The notes beneath the pieces were generated by a model. The model was not told the origin of the DNA. It was given only the letters and a program-made list of their open reading frames with translations, and did no database searches. A DNA stretch of 15,081 nt from B120-G9 sp034659895 (GTDB taxonomy: Bacteria; Zixibacteria; MSB-5A5; GN15; FEB-12). The translations under genes were made by a program, and so were the position numbers. Position 1 is the stretch's first letter; every line of letters begins with the position of its first letter. Shown here in pieces: positions 15,033 to 15,081 of this stretch. Location: positions 1 to 15,081 of the forward strand of contig JAYEIF010000115.1 of NCBI GenBank assembly GCA_034659895.1. The letters are read 5' to 3'.

Positions 15033-15081
15033 ACCGTTCAACCAAACTTTGGTAAAGCATTAAGTAGGGTCTGCTGAATAA

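Noticed and set aside
1..15081. Inferring the restriction target from missing CCWGG or CCSGG sites
   Set aside because: Both kinds of site occur many times in the window by eye (for example CCTGG near 2186 and CCCGGG near 537), so there is no visible avoidance to use.
1..15081. tRNA, rRNA, CRISPR array, transposase or integrase
   Set aside because: I found no cloverleaf, no regularly spaced direct repeats other than the thrombospondin type 3 coding repeats, and no mobile-element protein in any plausible frame.

Overview
The window looks like a scaffold from a metagenome assembly (it holds one run of exactly 100 N). The best guess at the organism is an uncultured bacterium of the FCB group, perhaps Zixibacteria-like. 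That rests on a secreted peptidase ending in thrombospondin type 3 repeats and a dockerin of the 'NVSDVTYLV.YLF' type, which I associate with that lineage. It is an inference; the core genes (dnaE, recA, ispG) should settle it by phylogeny.

Layout. Positions 2-299 hold the tail of a beta-propeller (PD40) gene and a short broken remnant of an N-acetylmuramoyl-L-alanine amidase. Positions 409-3443 encode one large secreted M14 zinc carboxypeptidase. It is artificially split by the N gap: identical 127-base copies flank the gap, and collapsing them restores one 935-residue reading frame. Positions 3673-8284 form a minus-strand operon, dnaE followed by two exported thioredoxin-fold proteins. recA (8544-9587) is divergent from dnaE, and a perfect 19-base palindrome in the shared spacer is a candidate operator, possibly an SOS box.

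Between recA and ispG lies an accessory stretch (about 9.6-13.4 kb). It starts with a type II restriction-modification pair: an N4-cytosine-type methyltransferase and an MvaI/BcnI-family endonuclease. Next is a 536-base gene-free stretch unusually rich in stem-loops, including a GC-rich block of three abutting hairpins and a structured leader. The leader precedes a compact three-gene run: a free-standing threonyl-tRNA synthetase editing-domain protein, an 86-residue protein of unknown function, and a Sir2-family deacylase. A small membrane-anchored protein on the minus strand (13495-13839) and ispG (13938-15032) complete the window.

The most promising candidate for something undescribed is the editing-domain / 86-residue / Sir2 cluster. 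The editing-domain protein keeps the fold signature and one key histidine, but lacks residues that matter for serine removal in archaeal ThrRS. A substrate other than Ser-tRNA(Thr) is therefore possible. No tRNA, rRNA, CRISPR array, transposase or integrase gene is visible.
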